Shown: one piece after another, positions 27,162 through 39,040 of the stretch
How the letters are laid out: each line of letters opens with the position of its first letter
Position numbering within the stretch: position 1 is the stretch's first letter
Program-made: the position numbers and the translations under genes
Notes under the pieces: generated by a model
The model's input: only the letters and a program-made list of their open reading frames with translations
Database searches by the model: none
Told to the model about the DNA's origin: nothing
NCBI GenBank assembly: GCA_049607205.1
Contig: JBMYWH010000006.1
Coordinates: forward strand, 1-64,000
Length of the DNA: 64,000 nucleotides
Reading direction: 5' to 3'
From: JBELHR01 sp049607205
Lineage (GTDB): Bacteria; Bacteroidota; Bacteroidia; Flavobacteriales; Flavobacteriaceae

Positions 27162-27674
27162 TTACGATTGTAATAATTTCAAGTACTTCTCTATTTCTTG
27201 AAGCAAACTCAATTCTTTAAAGTCATTTCCCCTAAGCTCAAACTGAATCCCTTCATTTTGTGCAGATTCATAACCCGCCTTAAAGCCTGCTTTACTTTGC
27301 AAAATTACATGATTCAGAAATACGTTAGGAGAATTTTGAAAAATAATTAATAGATCAAAATCATTTTTAACGAATTCATGGAGACTGTTATATTTTAAAC
27401 TCCCGAAAAAACTAAAATCTTTCACACAAAACCAATCATCATTATCGCTAGCGTGACCGTTGTTGTTTTCGAAACTAATTCCTTTAATTAAGTCTTTAGA
27501 TAGCTTAAACTGTTGACTGATTAAATCCTGAATCTTTTTAAGGTCATTAAAGTTCAACTCACTTTGTTGATCTACAATAAAACCAATGGAACTTATAGAC
27601 TTCGGCGCTTTAAGCACCATGGATTTTAATAATTTTGAATTTAACTTAGCTATGTTCTTTTCCTTCCAAGTCAT
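27162..27674 (-). CDS. DUF6913-like protein of unknown function
   Basis: A 170-residue cytoplasmic-looking protein with a basic N-terminal helix and a compact alpha/beta remainder; it contains [41 protein letters not shown] and [11 protein letters not shown]. It looks like the flavobacterial DUF6913 family that sits next to dapA. I see no catalytic motif. It starts 29 nt inside the 3' end of the YhhN gene; an internal Met (27620) would avoid the overlap, but the full-length N-terminus looks more like relatives. Confidence 0.65.
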   Translation of the reverse strand: MTWKEKNIAKLNSKLLKSMVLKAPKSISSIGFIVDQQSELNFNDLKKIQDLISQQFKLSKDLIKGISFENNNGHASDNDDWFCVKDFSFFGSLKYNSLHEFVKNDFDLLIIFQNSPNVFLNHVILQSKAGFKAGYESAQNEGIQFELRGNDFKELSLLQEIEKYLKLLQS

Positions 27675-28328
27675 TGCGTTGAATTTTTAAAATTGACCAA
27701 ATAATTAAACCTTGAGCAAGAATATAGGTAGTCATAACCAACAATCCTAAATCCACCTCCGTCCACATGTATTTCCCAAGAGCAATACTCGCATCGGAAA
27801 TTACAAAGAGTATTCCACCAATACCTAAAGTATAATTTCTCTTTTTAACGGATACCCAAACCGACATGGCCCCCATAGAAAACAGTACAAATCCATAGAC
27901 AGCCATAGGGAACAATAGACCACCTAATGAAGGACTTAAAACATAGATCAAAGCTATGTACAACGCAATAAAAGGAAGCGTGATTAATCGCTTATATTGA
28001 CTTTTAAGTTCCTTGGACCAAGCATAAAAAAGTTTAACGTAAATCACTTGAGTAATCAAAAAGGAAGCAATCCCCTTTAGAAAAGCTCCTTCTCCATTCT
28101 GCATTAAAAGCACATCACCCAGGAAACTAAATCCTAAAGCTGCTAATACCCATGGGTCGTTTTTTAATGTAGAATAATAATATGCAGCTCCTAAACTTAT
28201 CATCAACAAGGGCTTAGTAATGCTTCTAATCCCGAAGTTATCTGTATATACCGCATAGAGCTCTATTCCACTAATTATTAGAAAGCACAACCAATAAAAT
28301 TGAGCAACTAATTTCTTTTTGATATTCA

Positions 28329-28329
<1 letters not shown>
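27646..28329 (-). CDS. YhhN/TMEM86-family membrane protein (lysoplasmalogenase-like)
   Basis: An integral membrane protein of 227 residues with about eight hydrophobic helices, including LGFSFLGDVLLMQNGEGAFLKG and IGGILFVISDASIALGKY, where the conserved acidic residues of the YhhN family lie. Eukaryotic members cleave the vinyl-ether bond of lysoplasmalogens. The bacterial substrate is uncertain. It overlaps its neighbours by 1 nt upstream and 29 nt downstream, fitting an operon. Confidence 0.82.
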
Positions 28330-31296
<2,967 letters not shown>

Positions 31297-31349
31297 TTAA
31301 GTTACACGGGGTACTGACCATTGTCATAATTATTTGAATCGATGATAAT

Positions 31350-31357
31350 TACCTTTG
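31350..31357 (+). promoter_or_regulatory. -7 box of the sulfur-module operon
   Basis: TACCTTTG fits TAnnTTTG and ends 37 nt before the oxidoreductase ATG. The nearest TTTG upstream (31333-31336) is only 13 nt away, shorter than the normal spacer, so the -33 is doubtful. Confidence 0.45.
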
Positions 31358-31394
31358 GCCTATAGATTTAGAACAACAATAAAACACAATAAAC

Positions 31395-32627
31395 ATGAAG
31401 AATTTAGTCATACTTGGAGCCGGAACAGCAGGTACAATGATGGTAAATCATCTGTATAAGAAGATCGACAAATCTCAATGGAAGATCTCTGTCATTGATC
31501 AAGAAGAAAATCACTACTATCAACCAGGGTTTCTATTCTTACCTTTTGATAAATACACTGAAAAAGATGTCATTAAGAAAAAAGAAAAATTCTTACCTCA
31601 TGGTGTTCAGTACATCCAAAAGAAGATTGACAGAATTGAAGCAGATCAAAATAAAGTAATTCTCGAAGACCAAGAATTAAATTATGACTTATTAATCATT
31701 GCAACGGGAACTCAGATTGCCCCTTCAGAAACAGAGGGAATGGATGGAGAACTTTGGCAAAAAGACGTTTTTGACTTCTATACTTTCGAAGGATCTAGAA
31801 ACTTAAGAGACAAACTAAGAACATGGGAAGGTGGTAAAATGTTAGTCCACTTTACAGAAATGCCTATAAAATGCCCTGTAGCACCTTTAGAATTTGTCTT
31901 TTTAGCCGATGAATTCTTTACTAAAAAGGGAATGAGAGATAAGGTAGACTTAACCTATGTTACTCCCTTAGGAGGCGCTTTTACTAAACCTCAAGCCACT
32001 AAGGAATTGAGTTATTTATTAAAAGAAAAAAACATCAATCTGATTACAGATTTCAACATTGAACGCGTAGACAATGATAAAAAACAAATTGTAGACTACG
32101 GAGAACAAACAGTAGATTTTGACCTATTAGTGACAGTTCCAACAAATATGGGAGACGAAATGATTGAAAGATCTGGTTTGGGAGATGATTTAAATTTTGT
32201 CCCAACAGATCACAACACACTTCAATCTAAAGCACATGAGAATATTTTTGTTATTGGAGATGCCTCTAACCTTCCAGCTTCAAAAGCAGGATCAGTAGCC
32301 CATTTCCAAGCCGAGACGCTTACGGATAATATTCTACTATATATGAAAGGCCAAGAACTTAAACCGGAATTTGATGGACATGCAAATTGTTTCATCGAGA
32401 CAGGGTATAACAAAGCCTTATTAATCGATTTCAATTACACACAAGAACCGGTTAAAGGATCTTTCCCATTCCCAGGAATTGGGCCTATGAAACTCCTTAA
32501 AGAAACCGTACTAAATCACTGGGGTAAATTAGGATTTAGATGGATTTATTGGAACATGCTTTTAAAAGGTATAGCCATTCCATTTGTGGGGAGAAATATG
32601 AGTACTAAAGGAAAACAATTAAAATAA
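31395..32627 (+). CDS. Sulfide:quinone-oxidoreductase-like flavoprotein
   Basis: A 410-residue FAD/NAD(P)-dependent oxidoreductase of the SQR/FCC family. The N-terminal Rossmann motif is ILGAGTAGTMM (about 6-16), ATG-type motif IIATGTQIAP follows, and FVIGDAS marks the second FAD site (about 285-291). Two family redox cysteines are present, Cys160 in MPIKCPVAPLEF and Cys332 in HANCFIETG; no other Cys is seen. The C-terminal hydrophobic/basic part suits membrane association. With TusE/DsrC- and DsrE-like genes downstream, it probably oxidises sulfide or persulfide and passes sulfane sulfur on. Confidence 0.85.
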   Translation: MKNLVILGAGTAGTMMVNHLYKKIDKSQWKISVIDQEENHYYQPGFLFLPFDKYTEKDVIKKKEKFLPHGVQYIQKKIDRIEADQNKVILEDQELNYDLLIIATGTQIAPSETEGMDGELWQKDVFDFYTFEGSRNLRDKLRTWEGGKMLVHFTEMPIKCPVAPLEFVFLADEFFTKKGMRDKVDLTYVTPLGGAFTKPQATKELSYLLKEKNINLITDFNIERVDNDKKQIVDYGEQTVDFDLLVTVPTNMGDEMIERSGLGDDLNFVPTDHNTLQSKAHENIFVIGDASNLPASKAGSVAHFQAETLTDNILLYMKGQELKPEFDGHANCFIETGYNKALLIDFNYTQEPVKGSFPFPGIGPMKLLKETVLNHWGKLGFRWIYWNMLLKGIAIPFVGRNMSTKGKQLK

Positions 32628-32635
32628 ATAGAATT

Positions 32636-32944
32636 ATGGAAAATGTATTAGCAGGAATCAAAGTCATTACTACAGATGAAGGTTATTTAGAAAGTCTTGA
32701 TCAATGGACTCCAGAAATTGCAGAGGCCATTGCTGAGCAAGAAGGAATTGAACTTACAGAGCAACACTGGGAAGTTATCAAATGGATTCAAGAGCAAGTA
32801 AGAAATGAAAAAGCGCTTACCATTAGAGGAATTAAAAAAAGTGGTCCTGTGGACATCAAGCAGTTTTACGCTTTATTCCCAAAAGGTCCTTTAAAAGTAT
32901 CCACTAAAATAGCTGGAGTACCTAAACCTAAAAGTTGTATTTAA
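32636..32944 (+). CDS. TusE/DsrC-family sulfur-carrier protein
   Basis: A 102-residue DsrC/TusE-family protein, expected to carry sulfur as a persulfide. It has the family N-terminus (DEGYLESLDQWTPEIAEAIA), the HTH-like core, and the flexible C-terminal arm ending AGVPKPKSCI, with the conserved Cys as penultimate residue (Cys101). The second Cys of true DsrC, about ten residues earlier, is missing (KVSTKIAG in its place), so it is of the single-Cys TusE kind. It is 8 nt after the SQR-like gene. No tusBCD or dsrAB is in the window. Confidence 0.88.
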   Translation: MENVLAGIKVITTDEGYLESLDQWTPEIAEAIAEQEGIELTEQHWEVIKWIQEQVRNEKALTIRGIKKSGPVDIKQFYALFPKGPLKVSTKIAGVPKPKSCI

Positions 32945-32956
32945 ATCCTAGAAATC

Positions 32957-33421
32957 ATGACAAAAAAAATGATGTTTATATGCTCTAAAGCCTCTTTACA
33001 AGATGTTTATGCCGCTTTAGTAATGGCAAATGGAGCTAGAATGGAAGGAATCGAATCAGAAATATTCTTTACATTTTTCGGATTAGAAGCGATTCAAAAA
33101 AAGAAATTAAATCATTTGCATACTAACACCGTTGGAAATCCAGGAATGGGGATTCCAACCATGATCGGTGGTCTTCCAGGAATGGAAGCTTTAGCCAGTA
33201 AGATGATGAAAAAAGAAATGGACAAATTAGACATGCCTCCTGTGGATGAATTTTTAGAAATTCTCTCTGCATCAGGAGCTAAATTATGGGCTTGTAAACT
33301 AGCCATAGATATGTTTCATTTAAAAGAAGAAGATTTGATAGAAGATCTTGATGGAGTCTTAACCATAGGTGATTTCTATAATAGAGCTCAAGGAGAAGGG
33401 ACACAGATTCTATTTATTTAG
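32957..33421 (+). CDS. DsrE/DsrF/DrsH-like (DsrE2-type) sulfurtransferase
   Basis: A 154-residue DsrE-family protein: N-terminal MMFICSKASLQDVYAALVMANGA (Cys9), a central Gly/Met-rich stretch (GNPGMGIPTMIGGLPGMEAL) that may touch the membrane, and the conserved Cys in GAKLWACKLA (Cys113), the likely persulfide carrier. It closes the three-gene operon and is followed by a strong terminator. Relatives shuttle sulfane sulfur between SQR-like enzymes and TusE/DsrC/TusA proteins. Confidence 0.88.
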   Translation: MTKKMMFICSKASLQDVYAALVMANGARMEGIESEIFFTFFGLEAIQKKKLNHLHTNTVGNPGMGIPTMIGGLPGMEALASKMMKKEMDKLDMPPVDEFLEILSASGAKLWACKLAIDMFHLKEEDLIEDLDGVLTIGDFYNRAQGEGTQILFI

Positions 33422-33477
33422 TTGTTTCTAATGATGATTGTCTGTTCTAGGTCCTTGAGTAATCACCCCTAAAACAG

Positions 33478-33508
33478 AAAAAAACCCAACCGTTTCCGGT
33501 TGGGTTTT
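33478..33508. terminator. Bidirectional intrinsic terminator
   Basis: AAAACCCAACCG (33481-33492) and CGGTTGGGTTTT (33497-33508) pair perfectly around TTTC with A- and T-runs outside. It serves both the sulfur operon and the convergent gap gene. Confidence 0.88.
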
Positions 33509-33512
33509 TGTT

Positions 33513-34955
33513 TTAATAATATGTGTGTCTTCTAACTTTTGCAACGTACTTTGCGAGTCTCATTACCTGATGTGAATAACCATATTCATTATCATACCAA
33601 ACATAGATGACTATAGTATCTCCATCCACAATCGTTGCATTAGAATCAAATATAGAGGGTGCTGAACAGCCGATAATGTCGGTAGAAACCAATTCGTTAT
33701 TAATCTCATACTTAATTTGCTCCACTAAATCTCCATTAAGTGCTGCATTCTTCATCAGTTCATTCACAGCCTCTTTATCCGTAGTTTTTTCAAGTTGTAA
33801 ATTCAATATAGCAAGCGATCCATTAGGAACAGGCACTCGTATAGCTGAGGAAGTCAACTTTCCTTCTAAAGAGGGAAGCGCCTTAGAGACGGCTTTTCCC
33901 GCTCCGGTTTCGGTAATAACCATATTTAACCCAGCAGCACGACCTCTACGATACTTACTATGCATATTATCCACTAAATTCTGATCATTCGTATAGGCAT
34001 GAATCGTCTCTAAATGACCTTTTTTAATTCCGAATTCATCCTGTAGGACCTTCAACACAGGAGTTATAGCGTTGGTTGTACAAGACGCCGCTGAAAATAA
34101 ATCAATCTTTTCCGGATCATAATCTTTGTGGTTGACTCCGTGAACAATGTTTGGAACCCCCTTCCCTGGAGCAGTCAGAATCACACGATCAACACCTTTA
34201 CCTTTAAGATGACGTCCTAAAGCCTCATGATCCCTATACACCCCCGTATTATCAAGTACTAAGGCATTATCTATTCCATACTCAGTATAATCGATATCTT
34301 CAGGAGCATTGGCACTGATAAAAAACACAGTAGTTCCATTTATTAATAGGGCATTGCGATCCTGATCAACTTCTATAGTTCCATTAAAATCTCCATGGAC
34401 TGAATCCGTCATTAATAAAGAGGCTCTTTTCTCTAAAACATCTCGATCAATTTTACCTCTAGTAACAACCGCTCTAAGCCTTAATTGCTGACCACTTCCC
34501 AACTTAGTCATCAACTCACGAGCCAACAATCTTCCGATTCTACCGAAGCCATAAAGCACAACATCCTTAGGATTAACCTCCTGGACACTACTCATTAGTT
34601 CAACTTTAGAATGAACAAAATGATTCAATAATTCTGAGTCTACTCCGGACAGTTCTGCTTCGTAAGCCAATTTACCTAAATCAATTCGAGCCGGATTCTT
34701 ACGAACTTCCTGCACCGCCTTAGCCACTTGTAAAACACCAAAAATATCAATTGGTTTCTCTACAAAGTCTCTAGAATAGTTCATTAAATTCAAAACCTGA
34801 CTTACCGTTTTATCAATAAGAGGGTTTCTAAATAATACAAGTTCAATAGATTTTTCATACCACAGTTCATTGATGGTATTAATCAATTCAACAGCCGCTC
34901 TTCTTTGAGAAGTGGCTTGTTCGAGTTCCTTTTCGTAGTCGCAAAATTCTTGCAT
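33513..34955 (-). CDS. gap: Glyceraldehyde-3-phosphate dehydrogenase, long Bacteroidota form
   Basis: An NAD(P)-dependent GAPDH of 480 residues, about 140 longer than the usual enzyme. The extra N-terminal helical part (about 1-125) precedes a normal catalytic core with GFGRIGR (about 136-142), the nucleophile Cys292 in SAASCTTN, and YDNEYGYSHQVMRLAKYV at the end. Bacteroidota often carry both a short glycolytic GAPDH and this long form, which may act in the anabolic direction. Which direction it takes here is not readable. It appears monocistronic, with TACCTTTG at 34987-34994. Confidence 0.93.
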   Translation of the reverse strand: MQEFCDYEKELEQATSQRRAAVELINTINELWYEKSIELVLFRNPLIDKTVSQVLNLMNYSRDFVEKPIDIFGVLQVAKAVQEVRKNPARIDLGKLAYEAELSGVDSELLNHFVHSKVELMSSVQEVNPKDVVLYGFGRIGRLLARELMTKLGSGQQLRLRAVVTRGKIDRDVLEKRASLLMTDSVHGDFNGTIEVDQDRNALLINGTTVFFISANAPEDIDYTEYGIDNALVLDNTGVYRDHEALGRHLKGKGVDRVILTAPGKGVPNIVHGVNHKDYDPEKIDLFSAASCTTNAITPVLKVLQDEFGIKKGHLETIHAYTNDQNLVDNMHSKYRRGRAAGLNMVITETGAGKAVSKALPSLEGKLTSSAIRVPVPNGSLAILNLQLEKTTDKEAVNELMKNAALNGDLVEQIKYEINNELVSTDIIGCSAPSIFDSNATIVDGDTIVIYVWYDNEYGYSHQVMRLAKYVAKVRRHTYY

Positions 34956-34986
34956 AATTTTAGTGTTTGTTTGTTTAGAATTTCGC

Positions 34987-34994
34987 CAAAGGTA
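34987..34994 (-). promoter_or_regulatory. -7 box of the gap promoter
   Basis: TACCTTTG on the minus strand fits TAnnTTTG and ends 31 nt before the gap ATG. No TTG lies at the right -33 distance. Confidence 0.5.
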
Positions 34995-35030
34995 CCCATT
35001 TCAATCGATTTCGTAAATATTTTTTACAAA

Positions 35031-35062
35031 AAAAATCACCTGTGGAAAACAGATGATTTTTA
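35031..35062 (-). terminator. Intrinsic terminator of the HtrA-type protease gene
   Basis: On the minus strand AAAAATCATCTGT pairs with ACAGGTGATTTTT (one G-U pair) around a 5-nt loop and runs into Us. It lies 21 nt after the protease stop at 35084. Confidence 0.75.
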
Positions 35063-35083
35063 CCTAATTATCTCAACTGAATT

Positions 35084-36472
35084 TTATTTAAAAATATATT
35101 TTTGGAGTACACCATCGTTGTCATACATTTCCATAAAAATAGCTCTTTTACGACTTCTACTCGATAAAGCGTTTTGTAAATCATTTACAGAGTTAATTTC
35201 TTTTTCATTAATTTTTACAATGACAAAACCTTTATCTACTCCATAACTTGAAAGATATTCATTAGCTAAATCCTGTATTTCTACACCATAATCAATTCCC
35301 AGTTGCTTAGCTTTTTTCGAATCTAAATCTTTAACAACCATTCCAAGTTGTCTTAAGATAACAGTATCGTCCTTAATAAGTTTTACAGATTTCTCTAAGA
35401 ACTCCCCATTCCTATCAACTTTAACCTTAACTACATCACCGGGCCTCTTACTTTTCAAATAGCCCTTTAAATTTGAGAAATTAGAGATTTTTACACCATC
35501 CATTTCCACTATAATATCACCAGATTTTACTCCAGCTTTACCTGCATTTCCGTACTGAGTTACTTCTTGAACCCCAACTCCATTAATCTTATCATCAGGA
35601 TCTAATTCAGGTCTAATACCTAATAAAACTTTTTGAACTGATCCAAACTCCATAAAGTCAGTAACAATTTTCTGTGCAATATTTGAAGGAACTGCAAAGG
35701 AATAACCAATAAAAGAGCCTGTCTGACTACTGATAGCTGTATTGATACCAATTAGCTCTCCTCTGGAGTTCACCAGTGCCCCGCCACTATTACCGGGATT
35801 AACCGCAGCATCAGTTTGGATAAAAGAATCTGTTGAAAAATTCCCTTGTAAATCTCTTCCTTTAGCTGAGATAATTCCTGCAGTCACAGTAGAAGTCAAG
35901 TTATAAGGATTCCCCACAGCAAGCACCCATTCACCAATTTTCACCTGATCAGAGTTCGCAAATGGTATATAACTCAAATCTTCTGCATCAATTTTCAAAA
36001 GTGCAATATCACTATTAGTATCTGCCCCTATTAATTGAGCCTCAAAAGTTCTTTTATCGTTTAAAGTAATTTCAATCTGTGAAGCATCTTTGATTACGTG
36101 ATTGTTGGTTATTATATAACCATCCGATGAAATAATCACCCCTGAACCCGTACCCACCTGAGAATACTCCTTCTGCCCTCTTCCACCGTAAAAGTAGCTC
36201 GAAAATGGGTCACTGTATTGTTGAACACTTGTGTTTTTCACATGGACTACTCCATGAATCGTTTTTTCCGCCGCTGCGGTAAAATCAGTTGTTTCAGCCG
36301 CGTAAAAACTATTGGAAACTGGCTGAGAATACAAGTTACTAGGTGGAGAAATAGTCTTTGAGGAAACCTCAGAAGCCTCAAAAATTTGGTTTTGAACAAA
36401 AAATGCAATTCCAGCTCCAATAAAACTGGCAAAAATTAAGTTTACGATTTGTTTCATGCTATTCATATTCAT
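35084..36472 (-). CDS. degP: Do/HtrA-family periplasmic serine protease
   Basis: An envelope protein-quality-control protease of 462 residues. It has an N-terminal signal or anchor (about 6-26), a trypsin-like domain with the intact triad His125 (TNNHVIKD), Asp155 (NSDIALLKI) and Ser229 (NPGNSGGALV), and two PDZ-like regions (about 270-365 and 385-460). The start could be the first ATG (36472) or the ATG five codons later (36457, MKQIVNLIFASF); only the first residues differ. A good terminator follows. Confidence 0.93.
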   Translation of the reverse strand: MNMNSMKQIVNLIFASFIGAGIAFFVQNQIFEASEVSSKTISPPSNLYSQPVSNSFYAAETTDFTAAAEKTIHGVVHVKNTSVQQYSDPFSSYFYGGRGQKEYSQVGTGSGVIISSDGYIITNNHVIKDASQIEITLNDKRTFEAQLIGADTNSDIALLKIDAEDLSYIPFANSDQVKIGEWVLAVGNPYNLTSTVTAGIISAKGRDLQGNFSTDSFIQTDAAVNPGNSGGALVNSRGELIGINTAISSQTGSFIGYSFAVPSNIAQKIVTDFMEFGSVQKVLLGIRPELDPDDKINGVGVQEVTQYGNAGKAGVKSGDIIVEMDGVKISNFSNLKGYLKSKRPGDVVKVKVDRNGEFLEKSVKLIKDDTVILRQLGMVVKDLDSKKAKQLGIDYGVEIQDLANEYLSSYGVDKGFVIVKINEKEINSVNDLQNALSSRSRKRAIFMEMYDNDGVLQKYIFK

Positions 36473-36591
36473 TTAATTTTAACAACTAAATTACATTAAT
36501 CTCAGCTTTTCTCTTAAATCTTAACGAATATTAACAACGAGAAAATCTATCACAGATTCCAACGCGATGCCAAGACCCCCTATTTTTTTTG

Positions 36592-36599
36592 TACTTTTG
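36592..36599 (+). promoter_or_regulatory. -7 box placed 4 nt before the dapF start
   Basis: TACTTTTG, then AAGC, then the dapF ATG at 36604. Family alignment of the N-terminus (MQKIDFFKYQGAGNDFVMID) leaves no other start, so transcription from this box would give a leaderless mRNA. Confidence 0.6.
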
Positions 36600-36603
36600 A
36601 AGC

Positions 36604-37386
36604 ATGCAAAAAATTGATTTCTTTAAATACCAAGGAGCAGGGAACGACTTTGTCATGATTGATAATAGAACTGGACTCTATAACTCATTAAATAGTGAAT
36701 CTAGAGCTCTGATATGTCATAGAAACTTCGGAGTTGGAGCAGATGGCTTGATTCTAATTGAAGATCATCAGGAATATGATTTTCAAATGATTTATTATAA
36801 TTCAGATGGTGAAGACAGTTCTATGTGTGGAAATGGAGGTAGGTGCGCTGTGGCTTTTGCAAGAGACTTAGGCCTGGTTAAAAACAAAGAAACTGTATTT
36901 TTGGCAGTTGACGGAGTACATAGTGCCATATTAGATCAAGACAACGAAATTGACTTAAAAATGATCGACGTAAAACAAGTACAGAAGTATTCGACACATT
37001 ATTTTCTAGATACTGGATCTCCTCATCACATAGAATTCCACAAGGACATCGATCAAATAGATGTATTAAATCAAGGAAGAACTAAAAGATATGCAGCACC
37101 TTACTTTCAAGAAGGAGCTAATATTAATTTCATAGAACCTAGCGCTCTAGATCACATAAAGATTCGAACCTACGAAAGAGGTGTGGAAAATGAAACTTTA
37201 GCTTGCGGAACTGGAGCTACTGCAGCGGCAATTGCTCATTATTTAGAACATAAGACTCCTAAAAACATAAAACTTAAAGCACTTGGAGGTAATTTGAGAG
37301 TTAAGTTCGATACTACGGATGACAAAACATTTACAAATATATGGTTAAAGGGACCTGCCGAATTTGTATTTAAAGGACAAATCTAA
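36604..37386 (+). CDS. dapF: Diaminopimelate epimerase
   Basis: Converts LL- to meso-diaminopimelate for peptidoglycan and lysine. A 260-residue PLP-independent epimerase with GAGNDFVMID near the start and both catalytic cysteines: Cys75 in MCGNGGRC and Cys201 in ACGTGATAAA. Its stop and the ATG of the GNAT gene share one base (TAATG), and the same junction recurs before mltG, so the three are one translationally coupled operon. Confidence 0.97.
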   Translation: MQKIDFFKYQGAGNDFVMIDNRTGLYNSLNSESRALICHRNFGVGADGLILIEDHQEYDFQMIYYNSDGEDSSMCGNGGRCAVAFARDLGLVKNKETVFLAVDGVHSAILDQDNEIDLKMIDVKQVQKYSTHYFLDTGSPHHIEFHKDIDQIDVLNQGRTKRYAAPYFQEGANINFIEPSALDHIKIRTYERGVENETLACGTGATAAAIAHYLEHKTPKNIKLKALGGNLRVKFDTTDDKTFTNIWLKGPAEFVFKGQI

Positions 37387-37892
37387 TGAGATCAGTATAC
37401 TTACGTGCCCCAGAGCCTCAAGATTTAAACTTTCTATATGAACTAGAAAACGACCAAAAGCTTTGGCCGATTTCCCTAACTAAAGTTCCTTTTTCTAGAA
37501 CGACCTTAGAAGCTTATTTAGAGCAAGTTTCTAGGGACAGTATAGAATCGGTTGGCCAGTATCGTTTCATAATAGCCGATGCAAATCATCAGGCCCTGGG
37601 CTGCGCAGACTTATATGAATACGACCCCATACATTCGAGAGCTGGAGTAGGAATCGTTATACAAGAAGAATTCCGAGGAAAAGGAATAGCAAGTCTCGCA
37701 CTTGAACAACTCATTACTTATGTAAAAAACAATCTTCACCTTCATCAATTGTATGCTCAAATTGGAGAACAAAACCTGGTAAGCCAGCAATTATTCAAAT
37801 CTTTAAGCTTTGAGCATACCGCTACCTTAAAATCCTGGAGGAAAACACATCAGGGATTCGAAAACATTCAACAACACCAATTATTTCTATAA
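37386..37892 (+). CDS. GNAT-family N-acetyltransferase
   Basis: A 168-residue acetyltransferase with the acetyl-CoA-binding motif A in GIVIQEEFRGKGIASLALEQL (Q/RxxGxG/A form RGKGIA, about 97-102) and HQLYAQIGEQNLVSQQLFKSLSF as motif B. The acceptor is unknown; the RimJ/RimL-like layout would allow a protein or small molecule. It lies between dapF and mltG with 1-nt overlaps at both ends, which hints at, but does not prove, a cell-wall link. Confidence 0.88.
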   Translation: MRSVYLRAPEPQDLNFLYELENDQKLWPISLTKVPFSRTTLEAYLEQVSRDSIESVGQYRFIIADANHQALGCADLYEYDPIHSRAGVGIVIQEEFRGKGIASLALEQLITYVKNNLHLHQLYAQIGEQNLVSQQLFKSLSFEHTATLKSWRKTHQGFENIQQHQLFL

Positions 37893-38920
37893 TGAAATTC
37901 AACAAAAAAATAATCAGTATAATTATTATAAGTATATCGGCTCTCATTTTAACCATGGCCTATTTGGTTAAATTCAGTCCCGTTGTCAAACACAAGACCA
38001 CTATATACATAGACCATAACAAGAATTATGATAACTTCATTAAGGAATTAGAGCCTGAGCTTAATCATCCGAGTCTTTTCAAATTCATTGCCCAACTCAA
38101 GCATTACCCTGAACTCATTAAGTCGGGAAAATACGAGCTAAACCCAAGTGAAAATTTGATTGAGAGTATTAATAAATTGAGAATTGGACAGCAGCAAGCA
38201 GTCAGTCTTAAATTTAATAATCAACAAAACTTAAAAGAACTATCACTAAGAATTTCAGAGCAACTTGATTTGAGCTCAGAGGATCTTTACAGCGAAATGC
38301 TAAATCAAGATTTCTTAAACAAATCAGGATTTAACAAGCAAACAGCTCTTGCTATGTACCTCCCTAACACCTATAAAGTTTACTGGAATATAAGTCCTAA
38401 GAAACTTGTAGAGCGAATGCACAAGGAATACACTAAATTCTGGACTTCTGAAAGAATTGCAATGGCTAAAAAACAAGAACTAAGTCCACTTGAAGTTAGT
38501 ATATTAGCTAGTATCGTGCAAAAAGAAACGAGTTATACTCCTGAAAGACCTGATGTTGCCGGCCTCTATTTAAATAGAATCCACAGTGGCATGCCATTAC
38601 AGGCAGATCCAACGGTAATTTATGTCTTAAAACAAAAATATGGTCAAGATTTCGAGGTTAAAAGAGTACTTAATAAAGACTTAAGTATCAAATCACCATA
38701 TAATACTTACCTTCATAAAGGCCTTCCTCCTGGTCCTATCTTTATGCCTGATATTTCTTCTATAGAAGCTGTTCTAAATCCAAGGCAGCACCAATATTTA
38801 TATATGTGCGCCAGCACAACAAATATTGGTCAACACAAATTCGCGAAAACGTTGAGCCAACACAATAAAAATGCAAATCAGTACAGAAAATGGATTCAAA
38901 GCCAAGGTATCATGCGCTAA
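37892..38920 (+). CDS. mltG: Endolytic murein transglycosylase MltG
   Basis: A membrane-anchored enzyme that cuts nascent glycan strands and ends their elongation. Its 342 residues start with a TM helix (about 7-26), then a LysM-like region, and the YceG domain with the catalytic Glu212 in ASIVQKETSY and the family motif LYLNRIHSGMPLQADPTVIY. The C-terminal KSPYNTYLHKGLPPGPI motif is also intact. It is the third gene of the dapF operon, so wall precursor supply and glycan processing are co-expressed. Confidence 0.96.
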   Translation: MKFNKKIISIIIISISALILTMAYLVKFSPVVKHKTTIYIDHNKNYDNFIKELEPELNHPSLFKFIAQLKHYPELIKSGKYELNPSENLIESINKLRIGQQQAVSLKFNNQQNLKELSLRISEQLDLSSEDLYSEMLNQDFLNKSGFNKQTALAMYLPNTYKVYWNISPKKLVERMHKEYTKFWTSERIAMAKKQELSPLEVSILASIVQKETSYTPERPDVAGLYLNRIHSGMPLQADPTVIYVLKQKYGQDFEVKRVLNKDLSIKSPYNTYLHKGLPPGPIFMPDISSIEAVLNPRQHQYLYMCASTTNIGQHKFAKTLSQHNKNANQYRKWIQSQGIMR

Positions 38921-38998
38921 AATAAACATAGAAAATTAACAGAACCACTAATGATTCTGCATAATCTCGCTAAAAATCAGTAGTTTATTTTTTTTTCT

Positions 38999-39006
38999 TA
39001 AATTTG
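38999..39006 (+). promoter_or_regulatory. -7 box ahead of the lysozyme-like gene
   Basis: TAAATTTG fits TAnnTTTG and ends 34 nt before the ATG at 39041. The 120-bp gap after mltG has only a weak possible hairpin near 38940-38959 and no strong terminator. Confidence 0.45.
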
Positions 39007-39040
39007 CAGCAGATAAAGTTAAAAGCCGCAAGGCCTATTT

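Noticed and set aside
38932..38962. Possible hairpin CAGAA...TTCTG after mltG
   Set aside because: Only five base pairs with a ten-base loop and no T-run directly after it; too weak to call a terminator.
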